This document shows, one piece after another, positions 34,501-44,438 of a stretch of DNA of 64,000 nt. This DNA is from Colivivens sp964452915. GTDB taxonomy: Bacteria; Bacteroidota; Bacteroidia; Bacteroidales; Bacteroidaceae. The position numbers and the translations under genes were made by a program. The stretch lies in contig CAYVNW010000010.1 in the NCBI GenBank assembly GCA_964452915.1, forward strand, positions 1 through 64,000. Reading direction: 5' to 3'. The notes beneath the pieces were generated by a model, which saw only the letters and a program-made list of their open reading frames with translations, was not told the origin of the DNA and did no database searches. How positions within the stretch are numbered: the first letter of the stretch is position 1; every line of letters begins with the position of its first letter.

Positions 34501-35888
34501 CGGATTACACTTCGACATATCATACTCCAATGCTTCACCCTCTGGCTATAGAGGATGAAGTCGTTTTACCCGAACTTTTTACCTATCCTTTTTTATATAC
34601 GCCCCACCCTCTTGCAATAGCAGCCTGCGAGGAGCTGAAAGCGTACGTGAGAGCGCACACCGAATGGACAGAGGAAATCAGTCTTGGAAAAATGTTTGGT
34701 GTCCTTGTAGTACAAAGCGATAAAGGCATTTATAGTCTGTGGGCATTTTCCGGTCTGCTTGAGAGAAAATGCTCGCACGAAGGATTCGTTCCTCCTGTCT
34801 ATGATGTCGAAGCATGGCAAAAGTACTATAACTCAGAAGATTCCATTATATGTTCGATGCCCGACGGCTACGAGAAAAGTGAAAGGTCGCGCAAACTGCA
34901 AATGCACCTCTTCGAACAATTCAACTTTCTCAATGCACGAGGTGAAATCAAAAACATCATTGACATATTCGACAAAGAGGCGTGTCGAATTCCACCCACG
35001 GGGGCAGGTGAATGCTGTGCGCCAAAACTGCTGCAGTACGCATATAATAATGGTCTCAAACCTCTATGCATGGCTGAATTTTGGTTAGGCATGTCACCTA
35101 AAGGAGACATCAGATACGACGGACAATACTATCCCGCCTGCCACGCGAAATGCAAACCAATTCTAAAACACATGCTCACCGGACTTAATGTTGAAGAAAA
35201 TCCATTATTAATATCGATGCGTGAACAGGCGAAGCTCTTGCGAATCATTTATGAAGATGACGCAATCATTGTCGTAAACAAACCGGCCGGCATGCTGGCT
35301 GTCAACGGAAATGTCGATGCCCCAAGTGTGGAATCAATAATCAAAGAAAACCACCCTGATATAAGCGGTCCGATGATTGTGCATCGGCTTGATATGGATA
35401 CATCGGGAATAATGATTATCGCAAAAAACAAGGATATACACAAAGCGTTGCAGACACAATTCTTCAGACATGACATAAAGAAACGTTATGTGGCAATCTT
35501 GGACGGTGTGGTAAACTCTGACAAAGGAACCGTTTCACTTCCAATTATGCCAGACAATCTCCACCGGCCCAGACAAAAAGTAGATTTTGTACATGGAAAA
35601 GACGCAATAACAGAGTATGAGGTACTTGAACGGACAAGCAATACCACACGCATCGCACTATTTCCGCTTACAGGACGGACGCATCAGTTGCGGATTCATG
35701 CAGCACACGAAGAAGGTCTTAACTGTCCGATATTAGGCGACCGGCTATATTCGCATACAAATATGATAAATAGTATGACCGACATACACGGCCGGAACAA
35801 CAGGATGTATCTGCATGCTGAATCTATAGATTTCATACATCCAATCAGTTTAAAACGCATGCATTTGAGCATAAACGCAGACTTCTAA
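34497..35888 (+). CDS. RluA-family pseudouridine synthase with N-terminal extension
   Basis: 463 residues from the ATG at 34497, which overlaps the GH51 stop. The C-terminal half (about 240-463) is an RluA-type synthase: HRLDMDTSG with catalytic D299, and GRTHQLRIHAAH. The first 230 residues are an extension with several Cys (GAGECCAPKLL, YYPACHAKCKPIL) and no clear match, perhaps a metal site. The target uridine in rRNA or tRNA cannot be told from sequence. Coupling to a glycosidase gene looks accidental. Confidence 0.85.
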   Translation: MTDYTSTYHTPMLHPLAIEDEVVLPELFTYPFLYTPHPLAIAACEELKAYVRAHTEWTEEISLGKMFGVLVVQSDKGIYSLWAFSGLLERKCSHEGFVPPVYDVEAWQKYYNSEDSIICSMPDGYEKSERSRKLQMHLFEQFNFLNARGEIKNIIDIFDKEACRIPPTGAGECCAPKLLQYAYNNGLKPLCMAEFWLGMSPKGDIRYDGQYYPACHAKCKPILKHMLTGLNVEENPLLISMREQAKLLRIIYEDDAIIVVNKPAGMLAVNGNVDAPSVESIIKENHPDISGPMIVHRLDMDTSGIMIIAKNKDIHKALQTQFFRHDIKKRYVAILDGVVNSDKGTVSLPIMPDNLHRPRQKVDFVHGKDAITEYEVLERTSNTTRIALFPLTGRTHQLRIHAAHEEGLNCPILGDRLYSHTNMINSMTDIHGRNNRMYLHAESIDFIHPISLKRMHLSINADF

Positions 35889-35942
35889 GCGTCTGACGCC
35901 AATTACTCAATATTTAGTATTGGTCAGTTCAAAATTAATCCT

Positions 35943-35950
35943 TAAATTTG
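35943..35950 (+). promoter_or_regulatory. Promoter -7 element of feoAB
   Basis: TAAATTTG followed by C, 20 bp upstream of the ATG at 35971. It rules out a start at 35920. The upstream -33 match is poor (TTGG). Confidence 0.6.
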
Positions 35951-35970
35951 CGCCAAATTTAGAAGAAGCA

Positions 35971-38463
35971 ATGAAACTATCAGAACTAAGAACAGGCGAA
36001 TCCGGGATAATCATTAAGGTACATGGGCATGGTGGATTCCGTAAGCGTGTCGTAGAGATGGGATTCATAAAAGGTAAAAAGGTTGAAGTATTACTCAACG
36101 CACCATTGAAAGACCCAGTAAAATACAAAATTATGGGCTACGAAGTCAGCCTCCGCCATAGCGAAGCAGATATGATTGAGGTAGTGACAGAAGAGGAAGC
36201 CCGTAAACTTGAAGCAAAACACAGGCAAGAAGAGAACAGCAACGGAAACAAAGAACAACTTAGCACGGTCGTTGACTCGGACAGTATAGACGAAAGACCA
36301 CTTACAGAAAAACAAGTGGAGGAAGTTGCCATAAAGGAAAGCAAAGTAATCAACGTTGCGCTCGTAGGCAACCCGAATTGTGGTAAGACATCACTGTTCA
36401 ACTTTGCCTCGGGAGCACATGAACGTGTAGGCAACTATTCAGGTGTCACAGTTGACGCAAAGGAAGGTCATGCCGAATTTGAAGGATACAAGTTTAATAT
36501 AGTCGACTTGCCGGGCACCTATTCACTTTCCGCCTATTCACCCGAAGAATTGTATGTGCGTAAACAACTAATTGAAAAAACACCGGATATAGTCATCAAC
36601 GTTATCGACTCATCCAACCTCGAACGCAACCTATACCTTACGACTCAACTCATTGACATGCACGTAAGAATTGTGGTTGCTCTCAATATGTTTGACGAGG
36701 TCGAAAAACGTGGCGACACTGTAGATTATAACAAGTTATCCGAACTATTCGGAGTTCCTATGGTCCCAACTGTCTTTACAACGGGCAGAGGTGTCAATGA
36801 ACTGTTCCACCAAGTGATTAACGTTTATGAAGGAACTGAAGGTTCGGATATTCATTTCAGACACATACATATTAACCACGGTCACGAAATTGAGCACGGA
36901 ATTGCAGAGATACAAGAACACTTGAAGAAAGAGGATCACCTGCGTGAACATTATTCGACACGTTATCTTGCAATCAAGCTATTGGAAAATGACAAACGGA
37001 CGGAGGATTATATCAAGCAGTTGCCTGACGCTGACGAAATTCTACGACACCGTGACGAAGCGGCAAAACGTGTTCTTGAGGAGACTAAAGAAGATTCGGA
37101 AACAGCCATCATGGATGCAAAATACGGATTTATACATGGTGCCCTTGAGGAAGCCGGATACAAGACAGGAGATAAAAAGGATACATATCATACAACACAT
37201 GTACTTGACTTCATACTAACCAATAAGTTCGCAGGCTTCCCTATTTTCATACTCATACTTGCCATCATGTTTTATGTGACATTCACTCTTGGGGCATACC
37301 CAATGGACTGGATAGAGTCTTTTGTAGCTTGGATTGGTGAGATGATCGGGCAATATATGCCAGAAGGTGCATTGAAGGCTATGCTGATTGACGGAGTAAT
37401 CGGCGGTGTCGGCAGTGTGATCGTATTTCTTCCACAAATACTCATTCTTTATTTCTTCATCTCATTCATGGAGGATTCCGGCTACATGGCACGTGCCGCT
37501 TTCATAATGGACAAAATCATGCACAAAATGGGATTGCACGGAAAGTCGTTCATACCATTGATCATGGGATTCGGATGCAACGTGCCTGCGGTAATGGCAA
37601 CACGCACCATAGAGAGCCGCCGCTCATGTCTTGTAACAATGTTGATACTGCCGCTTATGAGTTGCGAGGCACGTATACCTATTTATATTATGATGATCGG
37701 CAGTTTCTTTACTAGGAATACACAATGGCTTGTGATGCTCTCATTATATTTGGTTGGCATGCTGATGGCTGTAATAATGAGCAAAATTTTCACCATGTTC
37801 ATGATTAAAGGAGAGGATACGCCATTCGTCATGGAACTTCCACCATACCGTTTTCCTACTAACAAAGCACTGCTCCGCCATACTTGGGAAAAGGGAAAAC
37901 AATACCTCAAGAAGATGGGAGGTATCATCCTTGCCGCATCTCTTGTAGTCTGGGCTCTCGGCTATTTTCCTCACAACGATAATCTGAGCCAGCAAGAACA
38001 ACAGGAACAAAGCTATATCGGCAGAATCGGTAAAGCTATAGAGCCTGTATTCAAGCCACAAGGCTTCAACTGGAAACTCGATGTTGGTATTGTTGCAGGT
38101 GTGGGTGCAAAAGAAATCGTAGCTTCAACCATGGGTATTCTCTACTCAAACGATGACAGCTTCGGTGATGACGAAAGCTATAATGACGAGGGTGGTAAAT
38201 ATGAGAAATTGCATGAGCAATTTACTGAAGATGTAGCAGAAATGCATGGAGTAAGTTACAAAGAGGCGGAACCGATAGCTACACTCACTGCATACTGTTT
38301 TCTGCTGTTTGTACTATTATACTTCCCTTGCATTGCAACAATAGCCGCAATCAAAGGTGAGACCGGTTCGTGGAAATGGGCAGCCTTTGCCGCTACATAC
38401 ACAACCTGCCTCGCATGGATTGTCTCTGCCTTAGTCTATCAAATTGGAAGTCTCATGCTATAA
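35971..38463 (+). CDS. feoB: FeoA-FeoB fusion ferrous iron transporter
   Basis: 830 residues from the ATG at 35971. Residues 1-75 are an SH3-like FeoA domain (MKLSELRTGESGIIIK, RVVEMGFIKGKKVEV). After an acidic linker the FeoB G domain follows: G1 GNPNCGKT (133-140), G3 DLPGTYSLS, G4 NMFDE. The C-terminal membrane part has two Gate motifs with EDSGYMARAAF and CNVPAV. It takes up Fe(II) across the inner membrane. The FeoA-FeoB fusion is usual in Bacteroidota. Confidence 0.95.
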   Translation: MKLSELRTGESGIIIKVHGHGGFRKRVVEMGFIKGKKVEVLLNAPLKDPVKYKIMGYEVSLRHSEADMIEVVTEEEARKLEAKHRQEENSNGNKEQLSTVVDSDSIDERPLTEKQVEEVAIKESKVINVALVGNPNCGKTSLFNFASGAHERVGNYSGVTVDAKEGHAEFEGYKFNIVDLPGTYSLSAYSPEELYVRKQLIEKTPDIVINVIDSSNLERNLYLTTQLIDMHVRIVVALNMFDEVEKRGDTVDYNKLSELFGVPMVPTVFTTGRGVNELFHQVINVYEGTEGSDIHFRHIHINHGHEIEHGIAEIQEHLKKEDHLREHYSTRYLAIKLLENDKRTEDYIKQLPDADEILRHRDEAAKRVLEETKEDSETAIMDAKYGFIHGALEEAGYKTGDKKDTYHTTHVLDFILTNKFAGFPIFILILAIMFYVTFTLGAYPMDWIESFVAWIGEMIGQYMPEGALKAMLIDGVIGGVGSVIVFLPQILILYFFISFMEDSGYMARAAFIMDKIMHKMGLHGKSFIPLIMGFGCNVPAVMATRTIESRRSCLVTMLILPLMSCEARIPIYIMMIGSFFTRNTQWLVMLSLYLVGMLMAVIMSKIFTMFMIKGEDTPFVMELPPYRFPTNKALLRHTWEKGKQYLKKMGGIILAASLVVWALGYFPHNDNLSQQEQQEQSYIGRIGKAIEPVFKPQGFNWKLDVGIVAGVGAKEIVASTMGILYSNDDSFGDDESYNDEGGKYEKLHEQFTEDVAEMHGVSYKEAEPIATLTAYCFLLFVLLYFPCIATIAAIKGETGSWKWAAFAATYTTCLAWIVSALVYQIGSLML

Positions 38464-38633
38464 TGGAACTCTTTATTGTCGTTATAATTGTAACCGCAGC
38501 AGTAATCTATCTTGCAGTAAGAGCATATCGCAGGCTGGCACATCAAAGGAAAGCAAGCAGATGCGAAGGGTGTGAGTTCCCGTGTGCATTAAAAGACTGT
38601 GTAAAATCACCTAAGGACAAAGAACGAACTTGA
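38463..38633 (+). CDS. FeoB-associated Cys-rich membrane protein
   Basis: 56 residues. The start overlaps the feoB stop as TAATG. One N-terminal transmembrane helix (IVVIIVTAAVIYLAV) is followed by a short cytosolic tail with four Cys (CEGCEFPCALKDC). It belongs to the small proteins coded after feoB in many Bacteroidota and Firmicutes; a role in iron sensing or FeoB assembly is proposed but unproven. Confidence 0.85.
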   Translation: MELFIVVIIVTAAVIYLAVRAYRRLAHQRKASRCEGCEFPCALKDCVKSPKDKERT

Positions 38634-38692
38634 AGTATTCATAATGATAAGATCAGATTTATAATACAAAATATAAAATACACTTCTTGACG

Positions 38693-39784
38693 ATGAAAAA
38701 AAAACAACTAAATCTAAAAGAGCTGGGAGTTTGCGTGCAATATTCCATATTTGCTCCTGAAGGCAAACTGGAGGAAGTACATGCCATTCTTAAAATAGTC
38801 GATAACATTAACGACCCGTTCGTACAACAATATCAACGAATTTTTGAAGCACAAAAGCAATTTGAATCCGAGATTGGGTGCTCGAACGTTATATTGAAAA
38901 GATACTTTGTGAGTGACGCGACAAACCAAATGGCTCTGATGGAAACAGGTGACAACGTGTCGGTAATACAGCAAGCTCCACTCAATGGAAGCAAGATTGC
39001 AGTTTGGATTTACTTGCAAAAAGGAACAAGCAACTATACTCATTTTTGGACTATGAACCTGACAGAACCAGAGGGTGACAGCTTTCACCAGTCAAAAGTC
39101 ATTCTTGAAAGATATGAGGAAAAATTACAAAAGGAAGGTATGACTTTGGCTGACAACTGTATCCGCACTTGGTTTTTTGTCCGTGATGTTGATACGCAAT
39201 ACAAGGGATTGGTAGTAGCAAGAAAAGAGAATTTCAAGACGCAAGGACTGACAGACAAAACGCACTATATAGCTTCGACTGGCATACAAGGAATGCCTGC
39301 AAACCCAAAGGCTATTATACAACTTGGAGCATACGCCATCAAGGAGGTAAAAAAGGGGCAACAGACATACTTATATGCCCCGACACACCTTAATCCGACT
39401 TACGAATATGGCGTGACTTTCGAACGTGGAGTTAAGGTGGCATTCGGCGATAGATCTCACATATACATATCAGGCACAGCCTCAATTGACAACAAAGGAC
39501 AAGTGCTATATGAGGGCGACATAAAGAAACAGACAATAAGGATGTGGGAAAATGTTGAGACATTGCTTAACGAAGGTAACGCGTCTTTCGACGATGTGGC
39601 ACAAATCGTAGTGTACTTGCGTGATGTTGCAGATTATAATGTAGCACATGAGATGTTCAATAACAAACTGCCAGACATTCCTACCGTAATCACCTATGCA
39701 CCTGTGTGTAGGCCAAAGTGGCTAATCGAAATGGAATGCATAGCGATAACAAACAGAGGTGACCGGCAGTTCAAAGACCTATAA
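38693..39784 (+). CDS. RidA/YjgF-type protein with two related domains
   Basis: 363 residues from the ATG at 38693. The C-terminal 130 residues look like a RidA domain (HIYISGTASIDNKGQV, NVETLLNEGNASFDDVAQIVVYLRD, PKWLIEMECIAIT). The first 220 residues resemble the N-terminal half of FkbO/chorismatase-like proteins built from RidA-like folds. Simple RidA proteins are about 130 residues and remove reactive enamines; this larger form has no settled function. The RidA Arg (VCRPKW) is present. Not obviously in an operon with feoB. Confidence 0.65.
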   Translation: MKKKQLNLKELGVCVQYSIFAPEGKLEEVHAILKIVDNINDPFVQQYQRIFEAQKQFESEIGCSNVILKRYFVSDATNQMALMETGDNVSVIQQAPLNGSKIAVWIYLQKGTSNYTHFWTMNLTEPEGDSFHQSKVILERYEEKLQKEGMTLADNCIRTWFFVRDVDTQYKGLVVARKENFKTQGLTDKTHYIASTGIQGMPANPKAIIQLGAYAIKEVKKGQQTYLYAPTHLNPTYEYGVTFERGVKVAFGDRSHIYISGTASIDNKGQVLYEGDIKKQTIRMWENVETLLNEGNASFDDVAQIVVYLRDVADYNVAHEMFNNKLPDIPTVITYAPVCRPKWLIEMECIAITNRGDRQFKDL

Positions 39785-39812
39785 CGCGATCTAAATTACA
39801 AATATATATTTT

Positions 39813-40709
39813 ATGGCTAAAGAGAACAAACATATCGTACTATGGATTATACTGGTAGTACTTATACTTGCGCTTATCGGCACGTGTGGCTATCTTTATT
39901 GGAATAATTCATCTGAAAATGAAAAGCAAAACGAAGAGAGCAGCTTGTGGCTGAAAATACGCATGTTTGAGGGAGAAATGCAGCTTGACTCGCTCGAAAA
40001 TGCAATAAGCGACTATCAGTGGGTTTTCCCACACGGAAAGCATGCCAATGATGTACGTGATATTAAAGAGAAAATAGAAACAGAACGGAAAGACTGGATA
40101 TCTGCAAAATACTCGGGATCAATCGATCAAATAGAAGACTTCATACGTAATCACAGCAATAGTTTCTTCCGCCATGACGCAGACAGAGCACTCGACTCGC
40201 TTTACTTCATCGATGCACAGTCGGATGATACTTATGCGTCATATGAAAACTATCTCAACAGTTATAGCGATGGCATGTATGCAGAGAAAGCCAAGGAAAG
40301 AATGGCAGAGATAGACAATGGAACAGTTACAAATAGCGAAACAGTCAATGCAAGCCAAGTAATCAATGAGCACTTCATCGCACTGGCAAATAATGATAGT
40401 GAGAAACTGAAGGAAACTATTGCTGATGCCATTTCTACATATATGGGCAAAAGCAATGCACGTCCGGCTGATGTGGAACAATATATGCAAAGCATGCATT
40501 CCGACAAGAACAGAACAGTTTCTTTTGAACTGCAAAATATTATTGTGACGAAAGAAGTGAATGAACATAAACCTACTTACAATGTGCACTTCCTGCTTTA
40601 CGAAACAATTGCGACAGGCAACCACACAGACAAGATTAGTTTTATTGGCCTGTCACATATAAATGACGCAGGAAAAATCATTTCCCTAATTTTATCGCGA
40701 AACAGCTGA
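39813..40709 (+). CDS. Membrane-anchored hypothetical protein
   Basis: 298 residues. One N-terminal transmembrane helix (IVLWIILVVLILALIGTCGYLY, residues about 9-30), then a periplasmic region of helical repeats with tandem QxAxxxYxxFP-like spacing (DSLENAISDYQWVFPHG, IEDFIRNHSNSFFRHDADRALDSL, YENYLNSYSDGMYAEKAKERM) like TPR/YfiO units. The last 110 residues form a separate alpha/beta domain. Not recognised beyond that. It lies 8 bp before rsmG. Confidence 0.6.
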   Translation: MAKENKHIVLWIILVVLILALIGTCGYLYWNNSSENEKQNEESSLWLKIRMFEGEMQLDSLENAISDYQWVFPHGKHANDVRDIKEKIETERKDWISAKYSGSIDQIEDFIRNHSNSFFRHDADRALDSLYFIDAQSDDTYASYENYLNSYSDGMYAEKAKERMAEIDNGTVTNSETVNASQVINEHFIALANNDSEKLKETIADAISTYMGKSNARPADVEQYMQSMHSDKNRTVSFELQNIIVTKEVNEHKPTYNVHFLLYETIATGNHTDKISFIGLSHINDAGKIISLILSRNS

Positions 40710-40716
40710 CCGTATT

Positions 40717-41343
40717 ATGGATATCATAACAAAGTATTTTCCAAATCTCACCGATAAACAGAAACTGCAATACGCTCAATTACAGGACCTGTATAATGAT
40801 TGGAATGCAAAAATAAACGTCATTTCACGTAAAGATATTCAAAACCTGTACGAACATCATGTGCTGCATTCTCTCGGCATAGCGGAAGTCATACGTTTCC
40901 GCCCTGGTACGACAATCATGGATTTAGGTAGTGGAGGTGGTTTCCCTGGCATACCACTTGCGATAATGTTTCCGGATACAAACTTCCATCTTGTTGACTC
41001 TATCGGAAAGAAAATCAAAGTTGCACAAGCAATTGCCGATTCAATAGGATTAACCAATGTCTATTCAAGTCATGCCAGAGGCGAAGACATAAAAGAAAAA
41101 TATGACTTCATTGTCACACGCGCTGTCATGACATTGAGCGAATTAATGAGATGCGCAAGTAAGAATGTTAAAATGCAACAACGCAACTCATTACCAAACG
41201 GCATATTGGCTCTAAAGGGAGGTGAACTCGATACTGAAATCGCACCAATGAGAAAGTTGTGTACAGTATGGGACTTATCTCAGTTCTTTAACGGAGAGTA
41301 TTTCTCCACTAAAAAACTTGTACACGTATCTGTAAAAAATTAA
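40717..41343 (+). CDS. rsmG: 16S rRNA (guanine-527-N7)-methyltransferase RsmG
   Basis: 208 residues, family length. SAM-binding loop DLGSGGGFPGIP (69-80), HLVDSIGKKIKVA and the VTRAVM region are RsmG/GidB signatures. It modifies G527 of 16S rRNA; loss gives low-level streptomycin resistance in other bacteria. Intact. Confidence 0.95.
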   Translation: MDIITKYFPNLTDKQKLQYAQLQDLYNDWNAKINVISRKDIQNLYEHHVLHSLGIAEVIRFRPGTTIMDLGSGGGFPGIPLAIMFPDTNFHLVDSIGKKIKVAQAIADSIGLTNVYSSHARGEDIKEKYDFIVTRAVMTLSELMRCASKNVKMQQRNSLPNGILALKGGELDTEIAPMRKLCTVWDLSQFFNGEYFSTKKLVHVSVKN

Positions 41344-41367
41344 TAATAAGCAAATAAAAGCATAAGA

Positions 41368-42009
41368 ATGTTAGAAATTAAGTCGTTTCAAATAAGTCCA
41401 ATGATGACCAACAACTACGTAGTAAGCGATGATACAAACAACGCTTGCATTATCGACTGTAGTTGCACAAATGAAAACGAATGGCAAGAAATCAAAAGTT
41501 ACATAACAGAAAATAAACTGAAACCTGTACACTTGCTATGTACACATTTACATTTTGACCATATCATGGGCTGTGGATATGTATATCGCGATTACGGGCT
41601 CGATATAGAGGGAAACCTTGCAGACTTTGACCAATACGACCAAAGAGACTTGTATGTAGAGGCATTCGGACTAAATACAACCCAATTACTCCCTTCCCCT
41701 AAGGTTACCGACATATCAAATACAAATTACATTACGTTCGGAGACCATGAATTCAATATCATAAAAACACCAGGACATACACCAGGCGGACTAAGCTACT
41801 ATTGTAAAAAAGAAAAGGTGGTGTTCGTAGGCGATACATTATTTCAAGCATCCATAGGACGGACAGACCTTCCAGGTGGGAACAACGAACAACTACTGCG
41901 TTCAATAAAAAACGGATTGCTCTGCCTTCCACCCGAGACACATGTTTTCACAGGGCACGGACCATCGACTACAATCGAATATGAGATGAAATTCAATCCA
42001 TATGTGTAA
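41368..42009 (+). CDS. MBL-fold metallo-hydrolase (glyoxalase II-like)
   Basis: 213 residues, start 24 bp after rsmG. Metal-binding motif THLHFDH (H60, H62, D64, H65), then TPGHTPGGLSYYC, VGDTLF and GHGPSTTIEYE with the remaining ligands. The family includes hydroxyacylglutathione-hydrolase-like thioesterases; bacteria without glutathione use them for other thioesters. The exact substrate cannot be assigned. Confidence 0.85.
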   Translation: MLEIKSFQISPMMTNNYVVSDDTNNACIIDCSCTNENEWQEIKSYITENKLKPVHLLCTHLHFDHIMGCGYVYRDYGLDIEGNLADFDQYDQRDLYVEAFGLNTTQLLPSPKVTDISNTNYITFGDHEFNIIKTPGHTPGGLSYYCKKEKVVFVGDTLFQASIGRTDLPGGNNEQLLRSIKNGLLCLPPETHVFTGHGPSTTIEYEMKFNPYV

Positions 42010-42115
42010 GCCATTTTGAAAATCAGATTCTGCATACCCTGCTAATTTCATGTTAATAATATCCATGTATGGACATTTTAAACTCAAATGGCATCGTCAG
42101 TTCAAATAAAATATG

Positions 42116-42123
42116 TAAATTTG
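42116..42123 (+). promoter_or_regulatory. Promoter -7 element before sigma-54 activator gene
   Basis: TAAATTTG 31 bp upstream of the ATG at 42155. No clear -33 TTTG. Confidence 0.45.
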
Positions 42124-42154
42124 TCAACGATATACATTATACAACTAATCATTA

Positions 42155-43381
42155 ATGAACGAAACGAATCTTCAACAGATAAAACAGCGATACGGAATAG
42201 TCGGCAATGCGCCAGAGCTGAACAGAGCCTTAGATATAGCTGTCCAAGTGGCACCAACAGATCTGAGCGTACTCATACAAGGAGAATCAGGCGTCGGGAA
42301 AGAAGTCATTCCACGTATTATCCATGACAAATCAGTACGTAAACATCAGAAATACTTTGCCATTAACTGCGGTTCGATTCCTGAAGGAACAATTGACAGT
42401 GAATTATTCGGACATGAGAGAGGTGCATTTACAGGTGCGGTTGATCAACGCGACGGCTATTTCGGAGTAGCAAATAAGGGTACCTTATTTCTTGATGAAG
42501 TGGGAGAACTGCCCATGAGTACTCAAGCAAGATTGCTGCGCGTATTGGAGACAGGAGAATATATTCGGGTAGGTTCATCTGAAATACGGAAAACTGACGT
42601 CAGAATTATTGCAGCGACCAACGTAAATATAAGAAAGGCAATCAGCGAAGGTAAGTTTCGTGAAGATCTTTATTATCGCCTTGCAACCATCCCCATTAAG
42701 ATGCCGCCATTGCGCGAAAGAGGAAAAGACATCGAGTTGCTGTTCAGAAAATTCGTATCAAGTTTCTCAGAGAAATACATGCTCGACCCTATAACCCTGA
42801 CAGACGACGCAAAACAATTGCTTTCGAAATACAAATGGCCCGGAAACATCCGTCAACTAAAAAACGTAGCAGAGCAAATCTGTATAATAAGCCGTGACAG
42901 AACAATCACCGCTGATGCCTTGGTACAGTTTGGAATTACCGACGATTCTGATACAGGCAGCGGACTGATGCTTGCTAACAGCAATCAGAACGGACCACAC
43001 TCCTACGAGAGTGAGCGCGAAATGTTATTGCATGCCCTTGCCAGCCTCGGGAAGGATGTCAAAGAGTTGAAAGAAATGATAAACAATCGGACCATGCATC
43101 AGCAATCCCAGCAACAGATTTATCAGGAACAGGAGTACACTGTAGCACCTCCCCGTATTGAAAACAAAGCCAATACACCACCTGTAAAAGTACAAGAGGT
43201 AATCCCTGAGGCTGTCGAATACGTTGAAACCGCTCCGCGTTCAATGAAAGAAATTGAAGAGATACAAATTAAGGACGCACTCCATCGCAATCATTACAAT
43301 CGCAGTAAAACCGCCAAGGAATTGGGAATAAGCGAACGTACACTTTACCGACGAATTAAGGACTATGGTTTGGAGAAATAA
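42155..43381 (+). CDS. Sigma-54-dependent transcriptional activator (no receiver domain)
   Basis: 408 residues. AAA+ activator core directly at the N-terminus: Walker A GESGVGKE (43-50), GAFTGA (90-95), which contacts sigma-54, and FLDEVGELP Walker B. A low-complexity Gln-rich linker (QQSQQQIYQEQE) leads to a Fis-type HTH (KTAKELGISERTLYRRI). No receiver or PAS domain, so activity must be controlled by level or partner, as in PspF. It heads the lptE-secG block as often seen in Bacteroidales. Targets unknown. Confidence 0.9.
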   Translation: MNETNLQQIKQRYGIVGNAPELNRALDIAVQVAPTDLSVLIQGESGVGKEVIPRIIHDKSVRKHQKYFAINCGSIPEGTIDSELFGHERGAFTGAVDQRDGYFGVANKGTLFLDEVGELPMSTQARLLRVLETGEYIRVGSSEIRKTDVRIIAATNVNIRKAISEGKFREDLYYRLATIPIKMPPLRERGKDIELLFRKFVSSFSEKYMLDPITLTDDAKQLLSKYKWPGNIRQLKNVAEQICIISRDRTITADALVQFGITDDSDTGSGLMLANSNQNGPHSYESEREMLLHALASLGKDVKELKEMINNRTMHQQSQQQIYQEQEYTVAPPRIENKANTPPVKVQEVIPEAVEYVETAPRSMKEIEEIQIKDALHRNHYNRSKTAKELGISERTLYRRIKDYGLEK

Positions 43382-43892
43382 AAAAACAGGCATATCCATC
43401 TGCATCATAGCATTGATAACTATGACACTTATAGCATGCAAAGTCTCATATTCACTCAACGGATCCAGTATTGACTACAATACGACAAAAAGTATTTCCA
43501 TAACGAAGTTTCCAATCCGCAGTGCTTATGTTTGGGCTCCAATGGAAGCGATGTTCTATAATTCTATCACAGACGAATATGCAAAAAAGACAAAACTGAA
43601 AGTGCTGAAAAAAAACGGTGACATGAACCTGACAGGTGAAATAACAGAATACAGCCAAACAAACAAAGCTATATCATCCGACGGTTATTCAGCCCAAACA
43701 CAACTGAAGATGACAGTAAATGTCCGGTTCACTAACAACAAAAAACACGAAGATGACTTCGAAAAAAGTTTCTCCGCTACTACAAACTATGATTCTAGCC
43801 AATCTCTTGCATCGGTTCAAGATGAACTAGTACAGCAGATGATTGACGATATTGTTGGACAGATTTACAATGCAACAGTAGCAAATTGGTAA
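43365..43892 (+). CDS. LptE-family LPS-assembly lipoprotein
   Basis: 175 residues; start overlaps the activator by 17 bp. Lipobox LIAC (Cys25), then the LptE fold (SYSLNGSSIDY, a YxxTNKAISSDGYSAQTQLKMTV-like strand pair and a C-terminal amphipathic helix). LptE plugs the LptD barrel that inserts LPS into the outer membrane. The family is divergent in Bacteroidota, so the call rests on length, lipobox and context. Confidence 0.8.
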   Translation: MVWRNKKTGISICIIALITMTLIACKVSYSLNGSSIDYNTTKSISITKFPIRSAYVWAPMEAMFYNSITDEYAKKTKLKVLKKNGDMNLTGEITEYSQTNKAISSDGYSAQTQLKMTVNVRFTNNKKHEDDFEKSFSATTNYDSSQSLASVQDELVQQMIDDIVGQIYNATVANW

Positions 43893-43918
43893 AAAAAGAA
43901 AAAATAAATCGAAAATCA

Positions 43919-43949
43919 TTTGTTCATTACAAAAAAAGTGATAACTTTG
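43919..43949 (+). promoter_or_regulatory. secG promoter
   Basis: TTTG (43919-43922), 19 bp, TAACTTTG (43942-43949): full consensus. The leader is about 70 nt and A-rich. Confidence 0.75.
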
Positions 43950-44024
43950 CATACCAAAATAGTATATAAATTCAACAAGCGAATAAAACAAATAAAAAAA
44001 CAAACTAAATAAACAAACGTAACA

Positions 44025-44411
44025 ATGTATTACTTAATAATCGCATTAGTAATTCTTGCATCAATATTGATGTGCGGAATTGTGCTTATCCAAGAATCGA
44101 AAGGAGGAGGTCTTGCCTCCGGATTCTCATCATCAAACCAAATTATGGGTGTTCGTAAGACAACAGACTTTCTTGAAAAAGCCACATGGGGACTTGCTAT
44201 CGCTATGGTAGTGCTTAGTGTCGTATCAGCCGCATTTGTTCCAAAAACAGTGACAGAAGACCAACCGATCATTGCCCCAATATCGACGTCAACCGATGCT
44301 AATAATGTTCAGTCATTCCCATCAGCTACACAGCAATCTCAAGGCGCAGCAGACCAATCAACAAAAGCACCTGCTGATAATAACACACCGGCAGAGACAC
44401 CTGCTGAATAA
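44025..44411 (+). CDS. secG: Protein translocase subunit SecG
   Basis: 128 residues. Two transmembrane helices (about 2-22 and 54-75) around the conserved loop QESKGGGLASGFSSSNQIMGVRK, then a Pro/Ala/Thr-rich tail (TSTDANNVQ to the end) longer than in Proteobacteria but normal for Bacteroidota. Part of the SecYEG channel. Confidence 0.93.
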   Translation: MYYLIIALVILASILMCGIVLIQESKGGGLASGFSSSNQIMGVRKTTDFLEKATWGLAIAMVVLSVVSAAFVPKTVTEDQPIIAPISTSTDANNVQSFPSATQQSQGAADQSTKAPADNNTPAETPAE

Positions 44412-44438
44412 ACAACAAACTCTGTAATCATTGCCAAG

